Shown here: one piece after another, positions 9,196-17,420 of the stretch
Layout: each line of letters starts with the position of its first letter
Position numbering within the stretch: the stretch's first letter is position 1
From: Chitinophaga polysaccharea
GTDB lineage: Bacteria; Bacteroidota; Bacteroidia; Chitinophagales; Chitinophagaceae
Direction: 5' to 3'
NCBI RefSeq assembly: GCF_902150045.1
Contig: NZ_CABFVU010000004.1
Location: forward strand, 310,001-374,000
Length of the DNA: 64,000 nucleotides
Notes under the pieces: generated by a model
What the model was told of the DNA's origin: nothing
The model's input: the letters and a program-made list of their open reading frames with translations, nothing else
The model's database searches: none
Position numbers and translations under genes: made by a program

Positions 9196-10704
9196 CTAGA
9201 ATCCCGGATTATTGGGCAATAAATTCGGGTTCACATCACTTTCCTGTTTAGGCACAGGGAACAGTAATTGTTTAGCTGCGAAAGTAGCGCCAAATACGGT
9301 TTTATGTCCAACAAAATCATCCCAGTTACCGGTCACGTCGTTATGTACCTTCCGGGTCCGGACCATATCAAACCACATTTTGTTTTCAAAGCACAGTTCA
9401 TAATACCGTTGCAGCCACACTTCATGTTCAAAAGCGGTTTGTGACATGGTGCCTATCGGGGCCAGTTTAGCACGGGTACGGATGGCGTTTACATAACTGA
9501 TGGCCTGCGCATTCGGTGCGCCTTCTGCACGGTTAGACGCTTCTGCGTACATCAGGTATACATCTGCCAAACGGTACAGCGTATAATTGAGATCAGATTT
9601 TGCAGTGCTTACAACAGCGAGGGAATCAAACCATTTATAAATATACCGGCCTTTAAAGGTAACAGTATCGGTGCTGGGATCTTTCTTCTTGTATTTAGTG
9701 TAGAAGAATTGTCTTTCCTGCACCCTTTTATCACCTGCAGGGAACGATGCAATAAACTGCGGGGTAGGATATACGGATCCATACTCATCAGCATACTTTG
9801 AGATACCTGCATAGTTCGGAATGGTAAGCGGTGTAAGCGGGTTAAGGCTTGGTACTGCAGCTGCGTACTGTACCTGGAAAATGAACTCCCCGAGGTTTTT
9901 GTTGTTAGGGTTGATCATATTGGTATATTCCGGGAACAGGGTGTAACCGCCATTCGCGATAACGGATTTGGAGGCGGTGGCTGACAATGCATAGTACTGG
10001 TTACCGCCATTAATTGCAGCGCCGGCATAAGTGAGGTATACATCAGCAAGCAGCGTCTGCACCAGTCCCATAGATACCTTACCGGTTCTGTCGGCCCAGG
10101 GCAGTGTTGATTTTGCCGCGGTTTGCAGGTCGGGGATAATGACCTCATCATAAATTGCCTTTGCCGCTGTGCGGGGCAGGTTCAGATTAAGATCTTTAGG
10201 CACTTCCGTTACTTTGGGAACTGCACCGTATAACCGTACCAGGTGAAAATAATAGAGCGCACGCAGCGTATGTGCTTCTGCCAGCATATTTGTTTTATCT
10301 GCATCCGGTACAGATGCCTGCGGCAATTTCTCGATGGCCAGGTTACAGGCGCCTATTCCCAGGTATAAACGTTGCCACCAGGTATCCACATAAAAGGAAG
10401 TGGCATTATAGCTGAGGTTCTGGAAGGTGGCAAACCCGGTTTGACCGAGATCGCTGTTGGCCTTTCCTGTCATGAATTCCATCAGGTTGTATACGTTACC
10501 CCCATAGGATGATGGCTGTCCCTGTAAAAAGCCCTGCAGGTACTGGTAAGAACCATTTGCCAGCGCACGCGCCACTTTGGGATCGGACAGGTCAGCATCC
10601 GGCGGAAGAAAATTCGTTGGTTTTTGTTCCAGGAATTTTTTGCAGGAACAGGTGAACAACACCAGCAACGCGAGTATGATATGTTTAGTCGTTTTCATTT
10701 TCAT
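9196..10704 (-). CDS. SusD/RagB-type glycan-binding lipoprotein
   Basis: 502 residues. The N-terminus is a lipoprotein signal (about 20 residues ending FTCSC), so it should be anchored in the outer membrane facing outwards. The SusD pattern follows: a helical TPR-like N-terminal half (KFLEQKPTNFLPP; later AEAHTLRALYYFHLVRLYGAVP, typical of the family), a variable binding region, and the C-terminal YRLADVYLMYAEASNRA and AISYVNAIRTRA segments, ending LLPNNPGF. It forms the lid of the SusC transporter encoded 49 bases upstream. The likely ligand is an alpha-mannose-containing oligosaccharide, because of the neighbouring GH38 gene. Start chosen at the first ATG (MKMKTT). The next ATG, two codons later, would also keep the signal. 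Confidence 0.95.
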   Translation of the reverse strand: MKMKTTKHIILALLVLFTCSCKKFLEQKPTNFLPPDADLSDPKVARALANGSYQYLQGFLQGQPSSYGGNVYNLMEFMTGKANSDLGQTGFATFQNLSYNATSFYVDTWWQRLYLGIGACNLAIEKLPQASVPDADKTNMLAEAHTLRALYYFHLVRLYGAVPKVTEVPKDLNLNLPRTAAKAIYDEVIIPDLQTAAKSTLPWADRTGKVSMGLVQTLLADVYLTYAGAAINGGNQYYALSATASKSVIANGGYTLFPEYTNMINPNNKNLGEFIFQVQYAAAVPSLNPLTPLTIPNYAGISKYADEYGSVYPTPQFIASFPAGDKRVQERQFFYTKYKKKDPSTDTVTFKGRYIYKWFDSLAVVSTAKSDLNYTLYRLADVYLMYAEASNRAEGAPNAQAISYVNAIRTRAKLAPIGTMSQTAFEHEVWLQRYYELCFENKMWFDMVRTRKVHNDVTGNWDDFVGHKTVFGATFAAKQLLFPVPKQESDVNPNLLPNNPGF

Positions 10705-10753
10705 TTTTTTTAATCACTAAAAAGGTTATCACATCAACGGGTATACGATTTCA

Positions 10754-13700
10754 TCAGAAATCAAGATTCACACCCAGGTTCCACACGCGGGGGCGGGGAT
10801 ATGGGAAGAAGTCGATGTTCTGGGAGAAACCGGTGTTGGAGCCATAACCAAAATTAAACGTGTCTACTTCAGGGTCATAGCCGGTGTATTTGGTAATGAG
10901 GAAAAGATTTTGTACGCTGCCATAAATGCGGAACTTGCGGATATGGCTTCTCTGCATCCAGGACTCAGGGAAAGTGTAACCGAGTGTGAAATTCTGTCCC
11001 CTGATATAGGAACCATCTTCTACCCACCAGGTATCAAAATGGGAGTCCTGTGTAAATTTATAACTACGTACCTGCGCAATGTGAGTGTTCTGGTTTTCAG
11101 GCGTCCAGGCATTCAGCACAGTGGCAAGACTATTAGCCAGCGTTTGGCGGTCTTCCACAGAGTGTTTAAATGCAGCGGCTGTATTCACGCCCTGTACAAA
11201 ACGGATATCAAATGAAAAATCCCATCCTTTGTATTTGATGGTGCTGCTGAAAGTACCTGTCCATTTGGGGTAAGCACGGCCTATGATATCATATACGGCG
11301 TTGCCGTTGGCATCATATTCATATTTCCTGTCGCCGGGCAGGAGGGAATGCTTGGCTGCTTCCGCCGCTTCATCTGTGCCGTAAGTGCCCAGTCTTTTCA
11401 TACCATAGAAAGAGCCGATAGGCTGGCCTACGCGCAGGATATTGGTTTGGCCCAGGAAGTTGGGACCAGGGAAGATATCTGCATTACCGTCGTTAAGGGT
11501 GAGGATCTCATTTTTATTGGTAGCAAAAATGAAGGTGGTAGACCAGGTAAAGTTTGGTTTCTGGATGTTTATAGTATTCAGGTTTACTTCCAGACCGGTG
11601 TTCCTCACTTCACCTACATTTTTGTATACGTTGGAAGTATACATCCCGGCCGACCACGGAATAGGGGTGGCCAACAGGAGGTCGGATGTTTTACGGTTAT
11701 AATAATCCACGTTCAGGTTGATGCGGTTATCCACCATTACCAGTTCCACGCCGGCGTCTATCTGGTTGGAGCGCTCCCATTTGAGATCAGGGTTGCCTAC
11801 GTACCCGGGTACCAGCGTAGGCTGGTTAGCGCCGCCTATAACGGTTTGATCAGGACGGTATTGCGGGGAATACTGGAACTGGCCGATTTCCTGGTTACCG
11901 GAAGTACCATAGCTGGCGCGGATCTTCAGGCTATTGATGGTTTTGCTGTTCTTCAGGAAATCTTCCTCTGAAACACGCCATGCGGCAGCAACGGAAGGGA
12001 AGAAGGCGAACTGGTTGTCTTTACTGAATTTAGAGGAACCATCATACCTGGCAGTGGCGGTAAAGAGGTACTTATTCTTCAGGTTATAATTAACACGGCC
12101 ATAGTAAGAGTTCATAGACCAGGGCTGGGTTTCTGAAGTGATGTTGTTACGTACCGATCCTGCCGCCAGGGAGTTCCACTGGAAGTAGTCCGACAGGAAG
12201 TTCTGTGTTTCCGCCAGTGCATTTTCATTGGTGAATTGCAGGAAGGAAATACCTACCACCGCATTTAAGCTGTTATTATTATTGAATTGTTTGTTGTAGG
12301 TAAGATAGTTTTCCGATTGCCAGTATTTATTGTAGTTCGTAGTGATCCTGGCTATACCTCCCTGGTCCTGCGACAGGTGAGGAAGATTACCTGCCGAATA
12401 GAAATTGGCTTTATTGCTGATCTGATCATAACCAAAATCTGTTTTGAAATTAAGGTCTTTGTTGATCTGGAACTGCATGTAAAAATTGCCGAGGGTATGC
12501 ACCTGGTTGTAGAGGGTATACCTGTTCTGCGCAATCTGTACGGGGTTCGGGCCGCCTTCCAGGCCAGGTATATCATAGTTGCCGGCCCATTTGCCATCGG
12601 GATATCTGACCGGAACGATAGGTACTTCTTCCGTTACCATCCTGGGCACGTTTAAGGAACCGTTACCATCAGATACTACTCTTTGTGTGCTGGACACAAT
12701 GTTAAGGCTACCGCCAATTTTCAGCCAGTCTTTTACCTGGTCGTCGAATGTAGCCCTGGCGGAATATCTTCTGAACCAGGATTCTATCATTAAACCATTC
12801 TGGTCCAGGTAACCGAGAGAGGCGCTGTATAGCAGTTTATCTGTACCGCCCTGGAAGTTCAGCTGGTGGCTGGTAGACACAGCTGGTTTGTAGGTCTCCT
12901 TTTCCCAGTTGGTGTTATACAATGGCTTATCGTTTTCATCAAACAGCAAAGGGAAATGCTCATGATCCAGTATGGCTGTTGGCGTCCAGGTGCCGTGATC
13001 CGGGTCGAACTTGGTGGCATTGGCAAAAGCTTCATTGTATACTTTCACAAATTGCTCCGAGTTCAATGTGGGAAGATGGCTGGCCAGGGTGCTTACGTTT
13101 ACATCTCCCTGGTAGCTTACCTGGGTAGGGCCTGCCTTTCCACGTTTGGTGGTGATCATAATTACACCATTGGCGCCGCGCGCACCGTAAATAGCGGTGG
13201 AGGAGGCGTCTTTCAGTACTTCAATAGAGGCGATGTCGTTAGGGTTGAGCGCATTGGCATCTACGCCCGCCACACCATCTACTACATACAACGGATCCAC
13301 AAATGAGTTGATGGAACCGATACCGCGCACGCGTACTTTAGCCGGTTGGCCGGGCGCGCTGCTGTTGATGTTTACGTCTACCCCGGCCACTTTACCCTGT
13401 AAGGCCTGGGAGATGTTGGGAACGGGTTTGTCCATCACCTGTTCACCTTTGAGAGAAGCTACCGCGCCGGTAAGGTCAGATTTTTTCACTGATCCGTAAC
13501 CAATTACCACGAGGTCGCTCAGGGTGTTTACCTGTACTTCCAGTGATACGTTGATAGTGGTTTGATTGCCTACAACCACCTCTTTGGTACCAAATCCCGT
13601 GAAAGAAAATACCAGTACAGAGTTTTGGTTGGGCACCGTTAAGGAGTAAACGCCATCTACATTGGCGATGGTACCGCTGGAAGTACCTTTAATGGCCACC

Positions 13701-13822
13701 GTGGTGTTGGGAATTGCAGTTCCGTCAGCGGCGCTGGTGACCTTGCCGCTTATTTTAATCTGGGCCGTTGCATGCATGGAGAGTAACAGGCATGCAAGCA
13801 CATAAAATAGTTTTGCTTTCAT
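10754..13822 (-). CDS. SusC/RagA-type TonB-dependent outer-membrane transporter
   Basis: 1022 residues: signal peptide ending HATAQ, a carboxypeptidase-regulatory-like beta domain (ISGKVTSAADGTAIPNTTV), the short TonB-box region (LSDLVVIGYG), a plug domain with VRVRGIGSI, YVVDGVAG and IEVLKDASSTAIYGARGANG, and the 22-strand barrel ending in VWNLGVNLDF with the usual terminal Phe. There is no N-terminal STN signalling domain, so it is probably not controlled by an ECF-sigma/anti-sigma relay. This fits control by the nearby GntR regulator. It pairs with the SusD protein 49 bases downstream and lies 177 bases after the six-hairpin glycosidase gene. No separate promoter box is obvious in that 177-base gap, so read-through is likely. 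Confidence 0.95.
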   Translation of the reverse strand: MKAKLFYVLACLLLSMHATAQIKISGKVTSAADGTAIPNTTVAIKGTSSGTIANVDGVYSLTVPNQNSVLVFSFTGFGTKEVVVGNQTTINVSLEVQVNTLSDLVVIGYGSVKKSDLTGAVASLKGEQVMDKPVPNISQALQGKVAGVDVNINSSAPGQPAKVRVRGIGSINSFVDPLYVVDGVAGVDANALNPNDIASIEVLKDASSTAIYGARGANGVIMITTKRGKAGPTQVSYQGDVNVSTLASHLPTLNSEQFVKVYNEAFANATKFDPDHGTWTPTAILDHEHFPLLFDENDKPLYNTNWEKETYKPAVSTSHQLNFQGGTDKLLYSASLGYLDQNGLMIESWFRRYSARATFDDQVKDWLKIGGSLNIVSSTQRVVSDGNGSLNVPRMVTEEVPIVPVRYPDGKWAGNYDIPGLEGGPNPVQIAQNRYTLYNQVHTLGNFYMQFQINKDLNFKTDFGYDQISNKANFYSAGNLPHLSQDQGGIARITTNYNKYWQSENYLTYNKQFNNNNSLNAVVGISFLQFTNENALAETQNFLSDYFQWNSLAAGSVRNNITSETQPWSMNSYYGRVNYNLKNKYLFTATARYDGSSKFSKDNQFAFFPSVAAAWRVSEEDFLKNSKTINSLKIRASYGTSGNQEIGQFQYSPQYRPDQTVIGGANQPTLVPGYVGNPDLKWERSNQIDAGVELVMVDNRINLNVDYYNRKTSDLLLATPIPWSAGMYTSNVYKNVGEVRNTGLEVNLNTINIQKPNFTWSTTFIFATNKNEILTLNDGNADIFPGPNFLGQTNILRVGQPIGSFYGMKRLGTYGTDEAAEAAKHSLLPGDRKYEYDANGNAVYDIIGRAYPKWTGTFSSTIKYKGWDFSFDIRFVQGVNTAAAFKHSVEDRQTLANSLATVLNAWTPENQNTHIAQVRSYKFTQDSHFDTWWVEDGSYIRGQNFTLGYTFPESWMQRSHIRKFRIYGSVQNLFLITKYTGYDPEVDTFNFGYGSNTGFSQNIDFFPYPRPRVWNLGVNLDF

Positions 13823-13999
13823 AACAAGTCTTTAGTGATGAGGTAATAATAGCCGGTAAATGTTTCAGTTGATAGTGATCAAGGGGATGCTGCGTGGAAG
13901 CCCCTTTGATAAAACAAGCGAAATTTGGTTTTTAAGATGATGGTAATGATATGTTTTTTAATAAGATCAGGTTGATGAATTAATAATAAATAAGCAGCC

Positions 14000-15322
14000 T
14001 TAATTGTTTACTTCCTGCTGACGAATTGCCCATTTTTTCAGAAGTGCGATGGCGTCCAGTAAAACGCCTGCTTCCCCGCGAAAATCTCCCGATCCTTTTG
14101 GCGTGCCTGTCTGAACATCATACCATTCGAAGAAGCCGTTATGAGCAATGACACGGTCGGTCATGGGTTTAAGCTCTGCTACGGCTTCCTGTATAAATCC
14201 GTTTAAAATTAAGGCCTGGATCATCCGTCCGCCAAACCAGGTCCAGTCGCCCCCGTTCTGATATACATAAGGATGCATATTCGGGAACTCCTTTGCCGGG
14301 TAGGGAGGATATACCGTGATACCTATGGTAGCGAATTTTTCTTTGGAGGCGGCCTGCATCATTTGCCTGTTGATGGCCGCTATTTCTTTGGATGTATGGA
14401 ATCCTGCCAGTATTGCACAGGCAGTGCCTCCTGTGTAAAGGATTTCCTTTTCGTTGAATGAGAGGGAGAACGGGCTTCCGTTCAAATAAAGATGTGGTAT
14501 ATATTTCTGCGCCCGGTTGTCCCATAAGTATTTGCGCACATTGTTCCGTATACCCGCTGCTACTTTGCTCCAGTTTTGCTGTGCCTTGTAATCCGGAGGC
14601 TTCATTGCCATGAAATCCTGTATAGCCATCACAAACATGGCGTTGTCATAAATATCGACCGCCCATTTTGTTTGCTCATTGATGGCTACGCCCCAGCCGG
14701 TTTCCGGCTGCACATCGCCCCAGTCGATAGTAGTGGCGCCTTTGATGAGCCCGTATTTTTCCGACCAGCGCTCTTTCAGCAGATAGGCCATAGAGGCTTC
14801 CATCCGTTGCAAAATCGTTTTATCATTTACAGCCAAAAAAAGAAAGTCCTGGTCGCCGGTAACAGCAACATATTTTCTAACCGCCTGGATCAGGGATGAT
14901 TCCTGGTCGGTTTCCACGGTATTCTTATGGGCAGCCCATTGCGGGGCAAGGCCGGAATACCTGTACTTGTAGCCCGCATTGGCTTTCTCCTTTGGAATAA
15001 CGCCATCGGGGATATTTCCATCTTCTCCCTGCATACGGAAGAAAAGCAGCAGCATTTCCTTTACCTGGTCATGTGGTAATACCTGTAAGGAGCCATTAAT
15101 AAAAGTGTTGAAGTCCCTGATCCATACTTCCCCATAGGAAGTACCGGCAGAGAAACCGGTGAGTAGCCGTAGCGCCCGGGCCTGTACCGTATCCAGCCTG
15201 CTGTCTGCCATTACAGTTGCCGCCAGGGTGCTGGCGCCCGCCTGTGCCGCCAGGTTTCCCGGAAGGAAAACAGGAGCAGTGATACCGGCAATAAAGGGAA
15301 TTATAGAAAAGTATTTTTTCAT
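14000..15322 (-). CDS. Secreted six-hairpin (alpha/alpha toroid) glycosidase, family not assigned
   Basis: About 440 residues from the ATG at 15322. An 18-codon in-frame extension upstream runs through the promoter element and is not used in this model. A signal peptide (MKKYFSIIPFIAGITAPVF) is followed by a helical toroid with motifs seen in GH15/GH63/GH78-like enzymes: EVWIRDFNTF, GEDGNIPDGVIP, ETDQESSLIQAVRKY, TTIDWGDVQ, WAVDIYDNAMFV and NGGDWTWFGGRM. Asp and Glu in WIRDF, ETDQES and TIDWGD are candidate catalytic residues. It does not match the conserved segments I know of GH125 (exo-alpha-1,6-mannosidase), so I leave the family open. First gene of the SusC/SusD unit, probably trimming the imported glycan in the periplasm. 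Confidence 0.75.
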   Translation of the reverse strand: MKKYFSIIPFIAGITAPVFLPGNLAAQAGASTLAATVMADSRLDTVQARALRLLTGFSAGTSYGEVWIRDFNTFINGSLQVLPHDQVKEMLLLFFRMQGEDGNIPDGVIPKEKANAGYKYRYSGLAPQWAAHKNTVETDQESSLIQAVRKYVAVTGDQDFLFLAVNDKTILQRMEASMAYLLKERWSEKYGLIKGATTIDWGDVQPETGWGVAINEQTKWAVDIYDNAMFVMAIQDFMAMKPPDYKAQQNWSKVAAGIRNNVRKYLWDNRAQKYIPHLYLNGSPFSLSFNEKEILYTGGTACAILAGFHTSKEIAAINRQMMQAASKEKFATIGITVYPPYPAKEFPNMHPYVYQNGGDWTWFGGRMIQALILNGFIQEAVAELKPMTDRVIAHNGFFEWYDVQTGTPKGSGDFRGEAGVLLDAIALLKKWAIRQQEVNN

Positions 15323-15339
15323 AATGTGGCCCCGGATAT

Positions 15340-15366
15340 TATGTACAAACATATAAACATAATTTA
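15340..15366 (-). promoter_or_regulatory. Probable GntR operator and promoter of the glycosidase-SusCD unit
   Basis: Second copy of the 27-bp element (24 of 27 identical to 8912-8938): TAAATTATGT, three variable bases, TATGTTTGTACATA on the minus strand. The -7 box TATGTTTG is at 15346-15353 and the ATG at 15322, leaving about 20 bases of leader. It lies 200 bases from the divergent GntR gene. Confidence 0.72.
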
Positions 15367-15568
15367 ATAAACGCAAGAAAAGTTTTTAACACCGCCTAAA
15401 TAGTTGGAGGGATAGTTAACATATTGATTATTTGATGTTTATGTGAGGGTAGCTGGTATGGTTGGGATACTTTGTTTTGATACTGTTTTTCCGGCCAGGG
15501 CATACATACTCCCAAAATAAGGGGGGCTAAAATTGTTTTTCTTGTTTATTTCCAGTTGCTTTGCAGGC

Positions 15569-16300
15569 ATGAATTTGAGTATAGATCATAAAAATCCTTT
15601 ACCACTTCATATACAGGCGGAAAACCTGTTGCGGAACATGATAAAAGATCCACAGTACAGTGGTGGAAAATTTTTACCTAACGAAGTACAGCTGGCAAAG
15701 CAACTGGCCATTTCCCGATCTACTTTACGTCATGCGCTGAATAAACTTGTTTACGAAGGACTGCTGACCAGGAAGAAAGGAGTGGGCACCAAAGTGGCCG
15801 AAGCTGCTATCAGCTCCAAATCAAAGAACTGGCTGAGCTTCACACAGGAGATGACTGCACGCGGTATCATCATCAAAAATTTTGAATTGCATGTCACCTG
15901 GGTATTGCCCGATGAAACCATTGCCAATTTCTTCGAGATCAGCCCGAATAAAAAAGTGCTTAAGCTGGAACGCCTGAGAGGAAAGGCGGAAGGGCCCTTT
16001 GTATATTTCATTTCGTATTTTCATCCCCGGGTGGGCTTAACCGGTGAGGAAGATTTCAAACGCCCTTTATACGATATCCTGGAAAAGGATTACATGACAG
16101 TGGCTACATTGTCCAAAGAAGAAATCAGCGCAAAATCAGCCGACAAATTTATTGCCGCCAAACTGGAGCTTGAAACCGGGCATCCCATCCTGCTGAGGAA
16201 GCGGTTTGTATACGACCAGGGCGAACGGCCTATAGAGTATAATCTCGGGTATTACCGAGCCGACAGCTTCGTGTATACCGTGGAAAGCAGGAGAGAATAG
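15569..16300 (+). CDS. GntR-family (HutC/UTRA) transcriptional regulator
   Basis: About 243 residues from the ATG at 15569. An upstream in-frame start at 15533 would add 12 hydrophobic residues before the conserved N-terminus. Residues 1-75 are the winged helix (PLPLHIQAENLLRNMI, FLPNEVQLAKQLAISRSTL, LVYEGLLTRKKGVGT). The remainder is a UTRA ligand-binding domain (LKLERLRG near 130, PILLRKRFVYDQGERPIEYN near the end). UTRA regulators usually respond to sugars or sugar phosphates. It is transcribed away from the mannoside locus, and the repeated 27-bp element in front of both operons is its likely binding site. The inducer is probably mannose, its phosphate or a short mannoside. Whether it represses or activates cannot be read from the sequence. 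Confidence 0.88.
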   Translation: MNLSIDHKNPLPLHIQAENLLRNMIKDPQYSGGKFLPNEVQLAKQLAISRSTLRHALNKLVYEGLLTRKKGVGTKVAEAAISSKSKNWLSFTQEMTARGIIIKNFELHVTWVLPDETIANFFEISPNKKVLKLERLRGKAEGPFVYFISYFHPRVGLTGEEDFKRPLYDILEKDYMTVATLSKEEISAKSADKFIAAKLELETGHPILLRKRFVYDQGERPIEYNLGYYRADSFVYTVESRRE

Positions 16301-16322
16301 TTTTACATATTTCACCAGATAC

Positions 16323-16365
16323 AACGGCTCAGCATTCATACAGAATACTGAGCCGTTCCGTTTTT
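16323..16365 (+). terminator. Terminator after the GntR gene
   Basis: AACGGCTCAG (16323-16332) pairs with CTGAGCCGTT (16348-16357) across a 15-base loop, followed by CCGTTTTT. Confidence 0.75.
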
Positions 16366-16382
16366 ACGGTTGAAGGCAATGG

Positions 16383-17267
16383 TTATGGCTTAGGAGCAGC
16401 CGCCACATCTTTTCTAACTACCGGCCATACGCCCGGTGCAGGAACGCTCACACCTTTGTTGGAACCCCTCACACCCGCATCCTGTCCGAAATAATACAGC
16501 GGCCATCCTTTGTAGGTTAATTGTTTCTTACCGGCAACGGTGATGCTGCCAAATAATGTTTTATCAAGCGTAGAAGGTACCACTATCTGGTCTGTTTCAT
16601 AAATAGGCCAGATGGCATTGTTGGAAAAATCTGCTTTGGTGAACTTGTTGATGTTAAAGCTGTCTTTATTGAAAGAATAAAGCGTAATACCTTTGCCATC
16701 AGTGAAGTACAATGTTTTGCCATCGCCAACGGTATGGTCTGCCTTGTAATTTTTACCATCGGCGCCTACCAGTTGCGCGTTGATCAGTTGTATGGTATAA
16801 TCGGGTTTGGCAACATACCAGACGTTATTCACGCCTTCACCGGTTGTTTTGCCGGGCGCTTCACGTACGTTCACTCCACCTACTGCAGGTGCGAAGTAGT
16901 ACAGCGGCCATCCTTTGTAAGCAGTTTGTTTTTTACCATCAATAGTGGTGATGGTGGTGAAGTCTTTAATGTCCAATCCCGTTCCCAGCGCAGCCTGTGC
17001 CAGATTGTCGCCTGCGTAATAAATAGGCCATACCGCAGCGCATCCGCCGCTGCAGTTGTTCTTGCCATCAAAATCATTGGAGAAATAATAGAGGGAATTA
17101 CCGTCCACATCTGTAAGGTGATTTCCCAAAGTTGCGTCGGCGCTGAGTTGCACCAGGGGCTTAGGTGCAGGCGTGTCGGGGTGGTCGTCATTTCCGCCGC
17201 AGGCGCTGAAGGAAACGATACCGCTAAAGGCTATCAATGAAAGCAGGGTGTTTTTAAAGCAGTTCAT
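16383..17267 (-). CDS. Lipoprotein with secreted repeats of unknown function (YxFxxD type)
   Basis: 294 residues. The lipoprotein signal ends FSACGG. The mature protein carries two units of the secreted-repeat family (PF03640-like, the lipoproteins with the Yx[FWY]xxD motif). Unit one has LYYFSNDFDG, CSGGCAAVWP and YKGWPLYYF. Unit two has LYSFNKDSFN, AIWPIY and YKGWPLYYFGQD. The repeated YKGWPLYYF segment shows an internal duplication. The Cys pair CSGGC occurs only in unit one. Biochemical role is unknown. Because of the lipid anchor it should sit in the periplasm or on the outer membrane. It is monocistronic between the convergent GntR gene and the divergent SNF2 gene. Confidence 0.85.
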   Translation of the reverse strand: MNCFKNTLLSLIAFSGIVSFSACGGNDDHPDTPAPKPLVQLSADATLGNHLTDVDGNSLYYFSNDFDGKNNCSGGCAAVWPIYYAGDNLAQAALGTGLDIKDFTTITTIDGKKQTAYKGWPLYYFAPAVGGVNVREAPGKTTGEGVNNVWYVAKPDYTIQLINAQLVGADGKNYKADHTVGDGKTLYFTDGKGITLYSFNKDSFNINKFTKADFSNNAIWPIYETDQIVVPSTLDKTLFGSITVAGKKQLTYKGWPLYYFGQDAGVRGSNKGVSVPAPGVWPVVRKDVAAAPKP

Positions 17268-17407
17268 GCAGTTAAAATTTTTAGAAATTTGAAATAATAC
17301 ACTATTACGGGTTGTTGGTCAGTAACAACCTGGTTTGCTAAACCGGTACCTATGCGTATTCGGAAAAAAGCAGGAAAAGGTTGTCTGCCTCCCAAAATAT
17401 TTTCAGC

Positions 17408-17415
17408 TATTTTTG
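17408..17415 (+). promoter_or_regulatory. -7 promoter box of the SNF2 gene
   Basis: TATTTTTG matches TAnnTTTG and ends 5 bases before the ATG at 17421. This favours that ATG over the upstream in-frame one at 17352 and suggests a transcript with little or no leader. No clear -33 TTTG was found. Confidence 0.4.
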
Positions 17416-17420
17416 TTGCT

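Noticed and set aside
14000..15322. Call as GH125 exo-alpha-1,6-mannosidase
   Set aside because: GH125 would fit the mannoside context, but its conserved segments as I know them (for example GDIPAMWLRDS) are not found. Only the short W-[IL]-R-D motif, shared by many toroid enzymes, agrees.
15323..15376. 18-codon N-terminal extension of the six-hairpin glycosidase
   Set aside because: It would be translated from within the promoter/operator element and would place non-signal residues before a good signal peptide.
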